Below, piece by piece: positions 52,306-61,297 of a DNA stretch of 64,000 nt. How positions within the stretch are numbered: the first letter of the stretch is position 1; the number at the start of each line of letters is the position of its first letter. The position numbers and the translations under genes are program-made. The notes beneath the pieces were generated by a model. It worked only from the letters and a program-made list of their open reading frames with translations. It was not told the DNA's origin and ran no database searches. The stretch spans positions 3,187,001-3,251,000 of the forward strand of contig NZ_CP010951.1 in assembly GCF_001580455.1 (NCBI RefSeq), in the 5' to 3' direction. Source of the stretch: Ramlibacter tataouinensis. GTDB taxonomy: Bacteria; Pseudomonadota; Gammaproteobacteria; Burkholderiales; Burkholderiaceae_C.

Positions 52306-53733
52306 ATGCCTAGTTCCTTCTCGAACCTCCAGCTCGCCGAGCCGCTGGCGCGCGCCGTAGCCGAAATGGGCTACGAATCCATGACCCCGATCCAGGCCCA
52401 GGCCATTCCTGTGGTGCTGACCGGGCGCGACGTCATGGGAGCGGCCCAGACCGGCACCGGCAAGACGGCCGCGTTCGCGCTGCCCCTGCTGCAGCGCCTG
52501 CTCAAGCACGAAAACGCCTCCACCTCGCCGGCGCGCCACCCGGTGCGGGCGCTGGTGCTGCTGCCGACGCGCGAGCTCGCCGACCAGGTGGCCCAGCAGG
52601 TCAAGCTGTTTGCCAAGAACACCAACCTGCGCAGCGCCGTGGTGTTCGGCGGCATCGACATGAAGCCGCAGACGGCCGAGCTCAAGAGGGGCGTGGAGGT
52701 GCTGGTGGCTACGCCGGGCCGGCTGCTGGACCACATCGAAGCCAAGAACGCGGTGCTCAATCAGGTCGAGTACGTGGTGCTCGACGAGGCCGACCGCATG
52801 CTGGACATCGGTTTCCTGCCGGACCTGCAGCGCATCCTGTCCTTCCTGCCCAAGCAGCGCACCACGCTGCTGTTCTCGGCGACTTTCTCGCCCGAGATCA
52901 AGCGGCTGGCCAACAGCTACCTGAACGACCCGGTCACCATCGAGGTCGCGCGGCCCAACGAAACCGCTTCCACCGTCGAGCAGCACTTCTACAGCGTGCC
53001 CGACGACGAGAAGCGCCATGCGCTCAAGCAGATCGTGCGCCAGCGCGGCCTGTCGCAGGCCTTCGTCTTCGTCAACAGCAAGCTGGGCTGCGCGCGGCTG
53101 GCGCGTTCGCTGGAGCGCGAGGGCCTGAAGACCACCGCGCTGCACGGCGACAAGAGCCAGGACGAGCGCTTGAAGGCGCTGGCCGCCTTCAAGGCGGGCG
53201 AGGTCGACCTGCTGGTGGCCACCGACGTCGCCGCCCGCGGCCTGGACATCAAGGACGTGCCCGCGGTGTTCAACTTCGACGTGCCCTTCAACGCCGAGGA
53301 CTACGTGCACCGCATCGGCCGCACCGGACGCGCCGGCGCCTCGGGCCTGGCCGTGACCTTCGTGACGTCCAACGACAACCGGCTGGTGGGCGACATCGAG
53401 AAGCTCCTCAAGCGCAAGCTCGAACTCGAGGCACTGGAGTTCGACGAGGACCGGCCGCGCGGCCGCATCAACGATGGCCGCCGCGCCTGGCGCGAGGCCG
53501 GCGAATTGGGCGACCCGCGCGACGTGCTGGAAACCCAGCGCGACCGGGGCCCGCGCCGCGACCAGCGCCCCGCGCCCGCACCGCGCGATCCCTTCTTCGA
53601 CCAGCCTTACCAGGCCACGAACATCGACCAGGCGCCCACCTGGGAGCAGGCCACCAAGCCCGCCGCCGGCCGCATCTCGGCCAACATCAAGACCAAGCGG
53701 AAAGTCGCGGCCTTGTTCAAGGCGGCTGGCTGA
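52306..53733 (+). CDS. rhlE: DEAD-box RNA helicase, RhlE type
   Basis: A 475-residue helicase with the full motif set: Q motif (GYESMTPIQAQAIP), motif I (AQTGTGKT), Ia (PTRELADQ), DEAD, SAT, and the C-terminal VATDVAARGLDIK and HRIGRTGRAG. The C-terminal ~90 residues are basic, low-complexity and RNA-binding, ending KRKVAALFKAAG. RhlE acts in ribosome assembly and RNA turnover and is often cold-induced. The upstream frame overlaps the divergent phosphatase, so MPSSFSNLQLAEPL is the start. Confidence 0.94.
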   Translation: MPSSFSNLQLAEPLARAVAEMGYESMTPIQAQAIPVVLTGRDVMGAAQTGTGKTAAFALPLLQRLLKHENASTSPARHPVRALVLLPTRELADQVAQQVKLFAKNTNLRSAVVFGGIDMKPQTAELKRGVEVLVATPGRLLDHIEAKNAVLNQVEYVVLDEADRMLDIGFLPDLQRILSFLPKQRTTLLFSATFSPEIKRLANSYLNDPVTIEVARPNETASTVEQHFYSVPDDEKRHALKQIVRQRGLSQAFVFVNSKLGCARLARSLEREGLKTTALHGDKSQDERLKALAAFKAGEVDLLVATDVAARGLDIKDVPAVFNFDVPFNAEDYVHRIGRTGRAGASGLAVTFVTSNDNRLVGDIEKLLKRKLELEALEFDEDRPRGRINDGRRAWREAGELGDPRDVLETQRDRGPRRDQRPAPAPRDPFFDQPYQATNIDQAPTWEQATKPAAGRISANIKTKRKVAALFKAAG

Positions 53734-53928
53734 CAAGGCTTTCAGTTCCGGCGCGGCCGCAACGACTCGCAGCGGAAGTCCTGCGCCCACGGGAAGACGG
53801 CTAGCCCAGAGCCTGGGCGGACGCGCAATGGCCCGCTCAGGCGATCTTTGCTTTGGCAGCGCTGCTGTGGTTGATCCCGGACCGTCGCATCGAGCATGCG
53901 CTCGAGCGAAGGAAATCCTGACCCGCCT

Positions 53929-54377
53929 CTAACGCACGGGCTCGAACAACTCGATGGGGTTGCCGTCCGGATCTTCCAGCTGGATCTGCTTGCCTCCCGG
54001 GCCGGTTTCCATCTCGTTGCGAAAGCGAAGGCCCGCTTTTTTCAGTGCCTCGATGCGGGCTTCGAGGTCGGCCACGCGCAGCACCACGCGATTCCATCCA
54101 CCTGGCTCCTGTCGGCGGCCATCCGGCATCGGACGCGAACCCGACGCACCGGGGCCGCTCAAGAGCAAGGCAAGATCGTCCATCGACACGTTGGCAATGC
54201 CGGCAACTGCTGTCGTTCGAGCTTGAAGCCGAGTTGGCTGGTGTAGAACTCGACGGCCCGGGCTACGTCCTGGACCTGGTACCGAACGCCGTGAAAGCCC
54301 AGGACCAGCGGCTCCTGTGCAGGATGGCCCGATTCGCGCGCGTCTGGCGCCGAAGTTGCCTTTTGTGCATGATTCAT
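53929..54377 (-). pseudogene. VOC (glyoxalase-like) gene, frameshifted
   Basis: A glyoxalase/bleomycin-resistance superfamily gene split over two frames. The first frame (ATG 54377, AGGGAGA upstream) gives HGVRYQVQDVARAVEFYTS and LGFKLERQQLPA. The second, from about 54195 on, gives NVSMDDLALLLSGPG and PDGNPIELFEP. Restoring one base near 54195/54196 (GCATTGCC to GCATTCGCC) joins them as LPAFANVSMDD, the expected family sequence. Intact length would be about 149 residues. It could be a recent mutation or an assembly error. Confidence 0.85.
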
Positions 54378-54481
54378 CTGGCTCTCCCTGCGGATGGTCG
54401 GCTGATCATCCGCCTCATATTTGGTGCGACGACGGTGCGCCCAAGTTCCAACCGAAGCGATGTCACAGGATGTTGATCAGC

Positions 54482-54889
54482 ATGAAGCCGACCTCTACCA
54501 TCGGATCGTGCCTTTGCGGCGCCGTGCGAGTCGAAGCGAGGCTCCCTTCCAAGTGGGTGGCGCACTGCCATTGCACGTACTGCCGGCGTGCCCACGGCGC
54601 ACCGTTCGTGACCTGGGCGGGATTTCCGGCCGAAAACGTCACGATCGACGATCCGAAGTCCTTGCTTCACTGGTACGAATCGAGCCAGGGCGCCAAGCGA
54701 GGCTCATGCGCCAATTGCGGAAGCCCGATGCTGTTCGCGTCCGACCGGTGGCCCGGCGAGATGCATGTTGCCCGCGCGCTGCTGGACGATTCTCTGGACA
54801 AGCAGCCGGCCGCCCATGTGTTTTACGAAACCCACGTTTCCTGGCTCGAGGTGAAGGATGACTTGCCAAAGAAGAACAGCGTGAGTTGA
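54482..54889 (+). CDS. GFA family (glutathione-dependent formaldehyde-activating) protein
   Basis: A 135-residue protein of the GFA/CENP-V zinc fold. The cysteines are in SCLCGAVRV, HCHCTYCRRAHG and SCANCGSPM, which bind two zincs. Many members have no proven formaldehyde activity. I start at MKPTSTIGSC; an in-frame ATG four codons earlier (MLIS) lacks spacing to any Shine-Dalgarno. It is divergent from the frameshifted VOC gene. Confidence 0.88.
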   Translation: MKPTSTIGSCLCGAVRVEARLPSKWVAHCHCTYCRRAHGAPFVTWAGFPAENVTIDDPKSLLHWYESSQGAKRGSCANCGSPMLFASDRWPGEMHVARALLDDSLDKQPAAHVFYETHVSWLEVKDDLPKKNSVS

Positions 54890-54905
54890 TGTACTTTCAT
54901 GTGCC

Positions 54906-55454
54906 ATGACCACTGCACTCGTACTCATTGACCTTCAAAACGACTACTTCCCCGGGGGCGCCATGGAGCTGGTCGGCTCCGAGGAGGCTGTCGTGCAGGC
55001 GCAGACCCTGCTGGCGGCCTTCCGCGCGCGGGGATGGCCGGTGTTCCATATCCAGCATCTCGCCAAGCGGGCCGGCGCCACATTCTTCATCCCGGGCACG
55101 AAGGGCGCCGACATCCATGCGGCGGTGGCGCCCGCGGCCGGGGAGGGCGTCGTCACCAAGCACTTCCCGAGCAGCTTCCGCGAGACGACGCTGCTAGAAG
55201 GCCTGCGCGGCGCCGGGGCGACCCGGCTGGTGGTGGCCGGCATGATGACCCACATGTGCGTGGACACCAGCGTGCGCGCGGCTGCCGACCTGGGCTTCGA
55301 GTGTTCGCTGGCGCAGGACGGCTGTGCCACGCGGGCGCTGCAATTCGATGGCCAGCAGGTCGATGCGGCGCAGGTGCAACTGGCCTATCTGGCCGCGCTG
55401 AATGGATCGTTCGCCAAGGTCCAGTCCGCGCAAGCCATCGTCGCTGGCCTGTGA
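54906..55454 (+). CDS. cysteine hydrolase, isochorismatase family
   Basis: A 182-residue hydrolase of the isochorismatase-like superfamily. The catalytic triad is D9 (LVLIDLQNDYF), K85 (VTKHFPSSF) and C118 (MMTHMCVDTS). It resembles nicotinamidase-type or streptothricin-type enzymes that cleave amides; the substrate is not evident. It is 16 bp downstream of the GFA gene and 16 bp upstream of the DUF1272 gene, so an operon is likely. Confidence 0.88.
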   Translation: MTTALVLIDLQNDYFPGGAMELVGSEEAVVQAQTLLAAFRARGWPVFHIQHLAKRAGATFFIPGTKGADIHAAVAPAAGEGVVTKHFPSSFRETTLLEGLRGAGATRLVVAGMMTHMCVDTSVRAAADLGFECSLAQDGCATRALQFDGQQVDAAQVQLAYLAALNGSFAKVQSAQAIVAGL

Positions 55455-55470
55455 CGAGGGAGAGGGCGCC

Positions 55471-55719
55471 ATGCTGCAAATGAGGCCCAGCTGCGAATGC
55501 TGCGACAAGGACCTGCCGGCGCAGGAAGCCGGCGCGCGCATCTGCTCGTTCGAGTGCACCTTCTGCGAGGCCTGTGCCACGGACGTCCTCGGCGGCAGGT
55601 GCCCCAATTGCGGCGGTGAGCTGGTGGCGCGGCCCACCCGCTCGGTGGCCAAGCTCGCCAAATACCCGGCCTCCACGCAGCGCGTGCACAAGCCGGGCGG
55701 CTGCGCCAGGGCCCCCTGA
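55471..55719 (+). CDS. DUF1272 zinc-ribbon protein
   Basis: An 82-residue protein with eight or nine Cys arranged as CECCDKDL, CSFECTFCEACA and CPNCGGELV, matching DUF1272. It is small, presumably zinc-binding, and of unknown role. The ATG has GGGAGAGG upstream, which supports this start over the longer frame. It follows the isochorismatase-family gene and converges with cueR. Confidence 0.85.
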   Translation: MLQMRPSCECCDKDLPAQEAGARICSFECTFCEACATDVLGGRCPNCGGELVARPTRSVAKLAKYPASTQRVHKPGGCARAP

Positions 55720-55739
55720 CAGCGAGCGAGGGCGGCGCC

Positions 55740-56129
55740 TCAGGCCTGCGCCAGCTCGTCGAGGATCGGGCAGTCGGGCCGCTCGTCGCCGCTGCAGCAA
55801 TGCACCAGGTGCTTCAGCGCGTTGCGCATCGCAGCCATCTCTGCCATCTTGGCATCCAGCGCCGCCAGATGCGCCGAGGCGATCCGCTTCACGCTGGCGC
55901 TCGAGCGGCGCTGGTTCTGCCAGAGCTTGAGCAGCTCGGCGATCTCGGACATCGAAAACCCCAGGTCGCGGGCGCGCCGGATGAAGCGCAGGGTGTGCAC
56001 TTCCTTGTCGCCGTACTGCCGGTAGCCGGCGTCGGTGCGCGCCACCCGTGGCAGCAGCCCCAGCGATTCGTAATGACGCACCATCTTGGCGGAAACGCCC
56101 GAGCGCTGCGCCGCTTCGCCGATGTTCAT
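55740..56129 (-). CDS. cueR: Cu(I)-responsive MerR-family regulator
   Basis: A 129-residue MerR-type regulator. The N-terminal winged helix is MNIGEAAQRSGVSAKMVRHYESLGL, followed by a dimerisation helix and a metal-binding loop with C112 and C120 (CCSGDERPDCPIL), the CueR pattern for Cu(I), Ag(I) or Au(I). It activates promoters with a 19-bp spacer by twisting the DNA. Two such promoters lie upstream of copA and copZ. Its ATG overlaps the copA stop (ATGA), so it is made with the pump it controls. Confidence 0.93.
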   Translation of the reverse strand: MNIGEAAQRSGVSAKMVRHYESLGLLPRVARTDAGYRQYGDKEVHTLRFIRRARDLGFSMSEIAELLKLWQNQRRSSASVKRIASAHLAALDAKMAEMAAMRNALKHLVHCCSGDERPDCPILDELAQA

Positions 56130-58360
56130 CGCGCGACCCCTTTCCAGCCGCGCAGCTTCAGCGCGTTGGTCACCACGCTGAAGCTGCTGAAGGCCATGGC
56201 CGCGCCGGCGATCACGGGGCTGAGCAGCCCGAGCGCGGCCAGCGGAATCCCCACCACGTTGTAGACGAAGGCCCAGAACAGGTTCTGCCGGATCTTGGCG
56301 TAGGTGCGGCGCGAGATGTCGATGGCGTCGGCCACCAGTGCCGGGTTGCCGCGCATCAGCGTGATGCCCGCGGCATGCATGGCGACGTCGGTGCCGGTGG
56401 CCATGGCGATGCCGACGTCGGCGGCGGCCAGTGCGGGCGCGTCGTTGATGCCGTCGCCCACCATGGCCACCGGCTCCTTCAATCGCAGATCGGCCACGAT
56501 GCGCGCTTTCTCCTCGGGCAGCACCTCGGCGCGGAATTCATCCAGCCCCAGTTGCGAGGCCACCGCGGTGGCGCTGCCGGGGTTGTCGCCGGTGAGCAGC
56601 AGCGTGCGCACGCCCTGCGCGTGCAGCGCCGTGATGGCGGCGGCCGCGGTGGGCTTGAGGGTGTCGCCGAAGGCCAGCAGCCCGAGCAGCTGCGGCCGCG
56701 CCGTGACATCGGCCACCCACGACACGGTGCGGCCTTCGGCCTGCAGCTGCGCCGCGCGCGCCGCCAGCGCCGTCGTGTCCACCTTCAGCTCGTTCATCAG
56801 GCGCGTGCTGCCCAGGCGCAGTTCGCGCTCGCCGGCGCGGGCGGCCACGCCGCGGCCGGCGATCGCGCGCACCTGGGTGGCCTTGTCGAAGGCGATGCCT
56901 TCGGCCGCTGCGGCTTCGACCACGGCACGCGCGAGCGGGTGCTCGCTGCCGGCCTGCAGCGCGGCGCTGGCCGCGAGCAGCGCGGCGCGATCGCCCTGCG
57001 CCGGCTCGGCGGCGACCAGGCGCGGCCGGCCCTCGGTGAGCGTGCCCGTCTTGTCGAAGGCCACCCGCCGCACCCGGTGCGCCAGCTCCAGCGCCTGCGC
57101 GTCCTTGATCAGGATGCCGTGCCGCGCGGCCACGCCGGTGCCGGCCATGATCGCGGTCGGCGTCGCCAGCCCGAGCGCGCAGGGACAGGCGATCACCAGC
57201 ACGGCCACCGCGTTGAGGATGGCGGCCTGCCAGTCGCCGCCCAGCAGGCCCCAGGCCAGCAGGGTGAGCAGGGCGACACCGATCACCACCGGCACGAACA
57301 CCTCGCTGACCCGGTCCACCAGGCGCTGGATCGGCGCCTTGCCCGCCTGCGCCGATTCCACCAGGCGCACGATGCGCGCCAGCGTGGTCTCGGCGCCCAC
57401 CGCCGTGGTCTGCACCACCAGCAGCCCTTCGCCATTGACCGAGCCGCCGGTGACGCGGTCGCCTTCGTGCCTGGCCACCGGCAGGCTCTCGCCGGTGATC
57501 AGCGACTCGTCGACCTGGCTGGCGCCTTCGGTCACCAGGCCGTCCACCGGCATGCGCTCGCCCGGGCGCACCACCACCACGTCGCCGTGGCGCACCTGCG
57601 CCAGCGGCACCTCGGTCTCGCGGCCGTCCCGGCGCAGGCGCGCGGTGTCGGGCCGCAGCGCGTTGAGCGCGCGGATCGCCTCGGTAGTCTGGTGCTTGGC
57701 GCGTGCTTCCAGCCACTTGCCCAGCAGCACCAGCGTGATCACCACGGCCGAGGCCTCGAAGTACAGGTGCGGCATGCCCTCGTGGCCGCGGTGCGCGAAC
57801 AGCAGGTAGACGCTGAGGCCGTAGCCCGCCGAGGTGCCCAGCGCCACCAGCAGGTCCATGTTGCCGGCGCCGGCCCGCGCCGCCTTCCAGCCGGCCCGGT
57901 AGAAGCGCGCGCCCAGCCAGAACTGCACCGGCGTGGCCAGCGCCAGTTGCCAGAGACCCGGCAGCGCCCAGTCGGCGCCGAAGGGCATGCCGAACATCGG
58001 GATCACCAGCGGCAGCGACAGCAGGGCCGACAGCGCGACCGGCCACCAGTCCTTGCCGCGGGGCGCGGGGGCGGCCGGCGCGGGTGCCTCGCCCGCGTCG
58101 AGCCGTTGCGCCTGGCCGCCGACGCCATAGCCGGCCTGCTCGACGGCGGCGCGCATGGCCTGCAGGTCCAGCGCGGGGTCGGCCTTGACGGTGGCGACTT
58201 CGGTGGCGAGATTGACGCTGGCCTCGCGCACGCCCGGCACCTTGGCCAGCGCCCGCTCGACGCGGCCGGCGCAGGAGGCGCAGGTCATGCCCTCGACCGG
58301 CAGGCTCCAGTCGATCGTTCCCGCCGGTTGCGCGGGCAGGGTGGCGGTGGCGTTGTTCAT
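56126..58360 (-). CDS. copA: copper-exporting P1B-type ATPase
   Basis: A 744-residue copper pump. One N-terminal heavy-metal domain carries GMTCASC (C27 and C30). There are eight membrane segments with CPC in the ion-conducting helix (VIACPCALG), the phosphorylation motif DKTGT and the hinge MVGDGINDAPAL. It moves Cu(I) from cytoplasm to periplasm. It has its own MerR-type promoter whose -10 lies six bases before the ATG, so the message appears nearly leaderless. It overlaps cueR downstream. Confidence 0.95.
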   Translation of the reverse strand: MNNATATLPAQPAGTIDWSLPVEGMTCASCAGRVERALAKVPGVREASVNLATEVATVKADPALDLQAMRAAVEQAGYGVGGQAQRLDAGEAPAPAAPAPRGKDWWPVALSALLSLPLVIPMFGMPFGADWALPGLWQLALATPVQFWLGARFYRAGWKAARAGAGNMDLLVALGTSAGYGLSVYLLFAHRGHEGMPHLYFEASAVVITLVLLGKWLEARAKHQTTEAIRALNALRPDTARLRRDGRETEVPLAQVRHGDVVVVRPGERMPVDGLVTEGASQVDESLITGESLPVARHEGDRVTGGSVNGEGLLVVQTTAVGAETTLARIVRLVESAQAGKAPIQRLVDRVSEVFVPVVIGVALLTLLAWGLLGGDWQAAILNAVAVLVIACPCALGLATPTAIMAGTGVAARHGILIKDAQALELAHRVRRVAFDKTGTLTEGRPRLVAAEPAQGDRAALLAASAALQAGSEHPLARAVVEAAAAEGIAFDKATQVRAIAGRGVAARAGERELRLGSTRLMNELKVDTTALAARAAQLQAEGRTVSWVADVTARPQLLGLLAFGDTLKPTAAAAITALHAQGVRTLLLTGDNPGSATAVASQLGLDEFRAEVLPEEKARIVADLRLKEPVAMVGDGINDAPALAAADVGIAMATGTDVAMHAAGITLMRGNPALVADAIDISRRTYAKIRQNLFWAFVYNVVGIPLAALGLLSPVIAGAAMAFSSFSVVTNALKLRGWKGVAR

Positions 58361-58366
58361 GCAGCG

Positions 58367-58397
58367 AGTCTGAAGCTTCCCATGATGTCAGGGTCAA
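58367..58397 (-). promoter_or_regulatory. CueR-type promoter of copA
   Basis: On the minus strand TTGACC (58397-58392) and CAGACT (58372-58367) are separated by exactly 19 bases. The spacer is an imperfect palindrome of the CueR-box kind (ACCCTGAC...GGGAAGCT). The start codon follows six bases after the -10. Confidence 0.75.
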
Positions 58398-58438
58398 GCC
58401 TGCCGGCAAGCCCATCCGGCCGGTGGGGCTTGTGCAGC

Positions 58439-58469
58439 TTGACCTTCCGATGATGGCAAGGTCTAGACT
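58439..58469 (+). promoter_or_regulatory. CueR-type promoter of copZ
   Basis: TTGACC (58439-58444) and TAGACT (58464-58469) are separated by 19 bases. The spacer holds the CueR operator, GACCTTCC paired with GGCAAGGTC. The transcription start near 58476 falls after the in-frame ATG at 58472, so that ATG cannot be the copZ start. Confidence 0.85.
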
Positions 58470-58498
58470 GGATGTGTTTGAAGCCAGAGGAGCATCGA

Positions 58499-58690
58499 TT
58501 GATCCAGTTCAACATTCCGGCGATGAGTTGCGGCCACTGCGTGCGCGCCGTGACCGAGGCGGTGCAAGGCGTGGATCCGCAGGCCAAGGTGGAAGTCGAA
58601 CTCGGCGCCAAGCAGGTCAAGGTCGAGTCGCAGGCCCCGCGCGAGCAGTTGGTGGCGGCGCTGACAGACGCCGGCTACGCGCCGGCTTGA
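58499..58690 (+). CDS. copZ: copper chaperone CopZ
   Basis: A 63-residue heavy-metal-associated domain (IQFNIPAMSCGHCVRAVTEA) with the Cu-binding MSCGHC motif. It carries Cu(I) in the cytoplasm and hands it to CopA. The start is a TTG with AGAGGAG seven bases upstream; an ATG nine codons earlier lies before the predicted transcription start and would add residues not expected in the family. It is divergent from copA and controlled by its own CueR-type promoter. Confidence 0.9.
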   Translation: MIQFNIPAMSCGHCVRAVTEAVQGVDPQAKVEVELGAKQVKVESQAPREQLVAALTDAGYAPA

Positions 58691-58724
58691 ATGTCTCTCC
58701 CGGCGGGAGGCGCTGGCGCTGGAT

Positions 58725-59045
58725 TCAGCGCACCGGCTCCAGATCGGTGACGATGTACCGGCCGCCCTGGTAGATCGCGCGAAAGCGCACCTTGTCGCCC
58801 ACCTGGAAGCGGCCCAACACGGTGGGGTCCTTCATCAGGAAGGCCATGGTCATCGGGTCCATGCCCAGGCTGCGGATCTGCTCGTGCTTGAGCGTGACCT
58901 TGCCAGCCGGCAGGTCGATCTTGCGGATTTCGCCCCGGGTGTACTCGTCGGCGACCGAGGCCGGGGCACTGGCAGGCGTGGCCGCCTGCAGCGGGGGCAG
59001 GACCCCGAAAAGCAGGCAGGCGAAGAGGAGCGTCGTTTTTTTCAT
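58725..59045 (-). CDS. CusF-like periplasmic copper-binding protein
   Basis: A 106-residue exported protein. A signal peptide (KKTTLLFACLLFGVLPPLQA) precedes a CusF-type beta barrel: GEIRKIDLPAGKVTLKHEQI, then LGMDPMTMAFLMKDP. The His and Met residues (H in KHEQI, MxPMTM) match the Cu(I) ligands of CusF. It likely carries or buffers copper in the periplasm. The ATG at 59045 is preferred; two others a few codons upstream overlap the apaH stop. It converges with copZ. Confidence 0.85.
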   Translation of the reverse strand: MKKTTLLFACLLFGVLPPLQAATPASAPASVADEYTRGEIRKIDLPAGKVTLKHEQIRSLGMDPMTMAFLMKDPTVLGRFQVGDKVRFRAIYQGGRYIVTDLEPVR

Positions 59046-59056
59046 TTCGGCCGCCA

Positions 59057-59887
59057 TCATGCCCCGGGCGTTTGCGCCTGCTCGCAGGCCACCTGGATCA
59101 ACTCGTGCCCGCCCTGCGGGTCGAGCCGCAGCGCGCTGAGGCAGCCGCCCCAGACGCAGCCCGTGTCCAGCGAAATGATGTCCGGCCGCCGCAGGTAGCC
59201 GAGCGTGGACCAGTGCCCGAAGGCGATGGGCTGGCCGGCGGTCTTGCGGCCCGGCACCTCGAACCAGGGCAGCATGCCGGGCGGCGCCGCGGCCGGCTTC
59301 CCCGACACCTTCAGGTCCATCACCCCGTCCGGCGTGCAGAAGCGCAGCCGTGTGAGCGCGTTGATGATCACCCGCAGCCGGTCGGCGCCGGCCAGCGAAT
59401 CGCTCCATTGCGCCGGCAGGTTGCCGTACATGCGCGGCAGGAAATCCAGCAGCCCGGGCCCGCGCAGCAGGGCCTCGACTTCGCCGGCCAGGGCCAGGGT
59501 CCGGGCCGCATCCCATTGCGGCAGCACGCCGCCGTGCACCATCAGCAACCCGTGCTCGAGGATCGCCATGCGCTGGTGCCGCAGCCAGTCCAGCATCGCC
59601 TCGCGGTCGGGTGCGGCCAGCACGGCATCCATGGTGTCGTTGCCGTGCGGCGCACGATCGCCATGGGCGACCGCCAGCAGGCTCAGGTCGTGGTTGCCCA
59701 GCAGACAGCGTGCAGCCGCGCCATAGCCCATCAGGCGGCGCAGGACGCGGTCGGACTGCGGGCCGCGGTTCACCAGGTCGCCGAGCATGAAGATCGTGTC
59801 GCGGCTCGCCGAGAACCCGATCTTTTCCAGCAGGCGGCCCAGGGGGGCGTCGCAGCCCTGCACATCACCAATCAAGTACAGTGCCAT
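59057..59887 (-). CDS. apaH: symmetrical bis(5'-nucleosyl)-tetraphosphatase
   Basis: A 276-residue metallophosphatase that hydrolyses Ap4A and decaps RNA. Metal motifs are GDVQGC, GDLVNRGPQS and GNHD, with VHGG and an HWS segment later. Length and order match ApaH. Neighbours are the CusF-like gene downstream and a CNNM/CorC protein divergent upstream. No operon partners from E. coli (apaG, ksgA) are present. Confidence 0.95.
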   Translation of the reverse strand: MALYLIGDVQGCDAPLGRLLEKIGFSASRDTIFMLGDLVNRGPQSDRVLRRLMGYGAAARCLLGNHDLSLLAVAHGDRAPHGNDTMDAVLAAPDREAMLDWLRHQRMAILEHGLLMVHGGVLPQWDAARTLALAGEVEALLRGPGLLDFLPRMYGNLPAQWSDSLAGADRLRVIINALTRLRFCTPDGVMDLKVSGKPAAAPPGMLPWFEVPGRKTAGQPIAFGHWSTLGYLRRPDIISLDTGCVWGGCLSALRLDPQGGHELIQVACEQAQTPGA

Positions 59888-59954
59888 GGTGTCCGATTCT
59901 CACATCGATGCCAGGGATGACGCTGTTCTGGTCGCCTGGCTGCGATTCCCCTAG

Positions 59955-61277
59955 ATGGAAGTCCTGCTGATCGCGCTGCTGACGTTGCTCAACGGCGTGT
60001 TTGCCATGTCCGAGTTGGCGCTGGCTTCCAGCCGCAAGGCGCGGCTCCTGGCCATGGCGCAAGAGGGCGACGGCGGGGCGGAGGCGGCGCTGAAGCTGCT
60101 GGACCACCCGACGCAGTTCCTCTCGACGGTGCAGGTGGGCATCACCGCCACGGGCGTGCTGAACGGCATCGTGGGTGAAGCCGCGTTCAGCGGCCAGCTG
60201 GCCTTGTGGCTGCAGGGGTTCGGCGTGGGCCCGCGCATTGCCGGCATCGCCGCCACCGGCGTGGTGGTGGCCGCCATCACCTTCATCACCATCATCTTCG
60301 GCGAACTGGTGCCCAAGCGCATCGGCCAGCTCTATCCCGAAAGGGTGTCGCGCCTCTGCGCCCGGCCCATGGCCTGGCTGGCGAAGGCTGCGGGGCCGTT
60401 CGTGAAGCTGCTTTCCGCGACCACGCAGGCGATCCTCAAGCTGCTCAAGATCGACAACGCCCGCGGGCGCGGCATGACCGAGGAAGAGATCGCGCACAGC
60501 CTGGAAGAAGGCGTGGACGCCGGCGTGATCGAGCGGCACGAGCGCCAGATGGTGCAGAACGTGTTCCACCTGGACGACCGGCCGCTGACCTCGATGATGG
60601 TGCCGCGCTCGGACATCCAGTGGCTGGATGCGGGCCTCACGCCGTCCGCGGCGCTGCGGCAGGTCGCCGGAGGCGAGGCGCACTCCTGGTATCCGGCCTG
60701 TCGCGGTTCTCTGGACGAGGTCGTGGGGGTGGTGAGCGTGGCGCAGCTGCTGGCCCCGCCGCCGGCCGCCGCCACGCTGGATGCGCTGGCGTTACCGGCC
60801 ATCTTCGTGCCCGAAACGCTGACCGGCATGGAACTGCTGGAGCAGTTCCGCGCGAAGTCCGGCCGGCTGGTGTTCGTCGTCGACGAGTATGGCGAGGTGC
60901 AGGGCATGATGACGCCGCACGACCTGCTCGAAGCCATCACCGGCGAACTTCAGCCCGAGGTGCAGGCCGAAGCCTGGGCCACCCTGCGCGAGGACGGTTC
61001 CTGGCTGCTCGACGGCGTGATGCCGGTGTCCGAGCTCAAGTCGCGGCTGGAAATCCGCGAACTGCCCGAGGAAGAGCGCGGCCGCTACAACACGCTGGCG
61101 GGCTTGCTGCTGTGGGCGTCCGGGCACCTGCCGGCGACCGGCGAGCGCATCGAGTGCGCCGGCTGGAGGTTCGAAGTGGTCGACCTCGATGGCCGGCGCA
61201 TCGACAAGGTGCTGGCCCAGCCCCTGCAGGTCGAGCCGCAGCCGGGCGCGGCGCGCACCGACGCGGCGGCGACCTGA
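59955..61277 (+). CDS. CNNM/CorC-family hemolysin-like protein
   Basis: A 440-residue protein with an N-terminal DUF21 membrane domain of four helices (FAMSELALASSRKARL, IIFGELVPKRIGQLYP), a CBS pair (MMVPRSDIQWLD, VVDEYGEVQGMMTPHDLLEAITGE) and a CorC_HlyC domain at the C-terminus. Homologs take part in Mg or Co efflux or transport; the hemolysin label is historical. It is likely cotranscribed with the SapC-family gene 20 bp downstream. Confidence 0.92.
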   Translation: MEVLLIALLTLLNGVFAMSELALASSRKARLLAMAQEGDGGAEAALKLLDHPTQFLSTVQVGITATGVLNGIVGEAAFSGQLALWLQGFGVGPRIAGIAATGVVVAAITFITIIFGELVPKRIGQLYPERVSRLCARPMAWLAKAAGPFVKLLSATTQAILKLLKIDNARGRGMTEEEIAHSLEEGVDAGVIERHERQMVQNVFHLDDRPLTSMMVPRSDIQWLDAGLTPSAALRQVAGGEAHSWYPACRGSLDEVVGVVSVAQLLAPPPAAATLDALALPAIFVPETLTGMELLEQFRAKSGRLVFVVDEYGEVQGMMTPHDLLEAITGELQPEVQAEAWATLREDGSWLLDGVMPVSELKSRLEIRELPEEERGRYNTLAGLLLWASGHLPATGERIECAGWRFEVVDLDGRRIDKVLAQPLQVEPQPGAARTDAAAT

Positions 61278-61297
61278 GGGCCGGAGGACGGTCGGCG

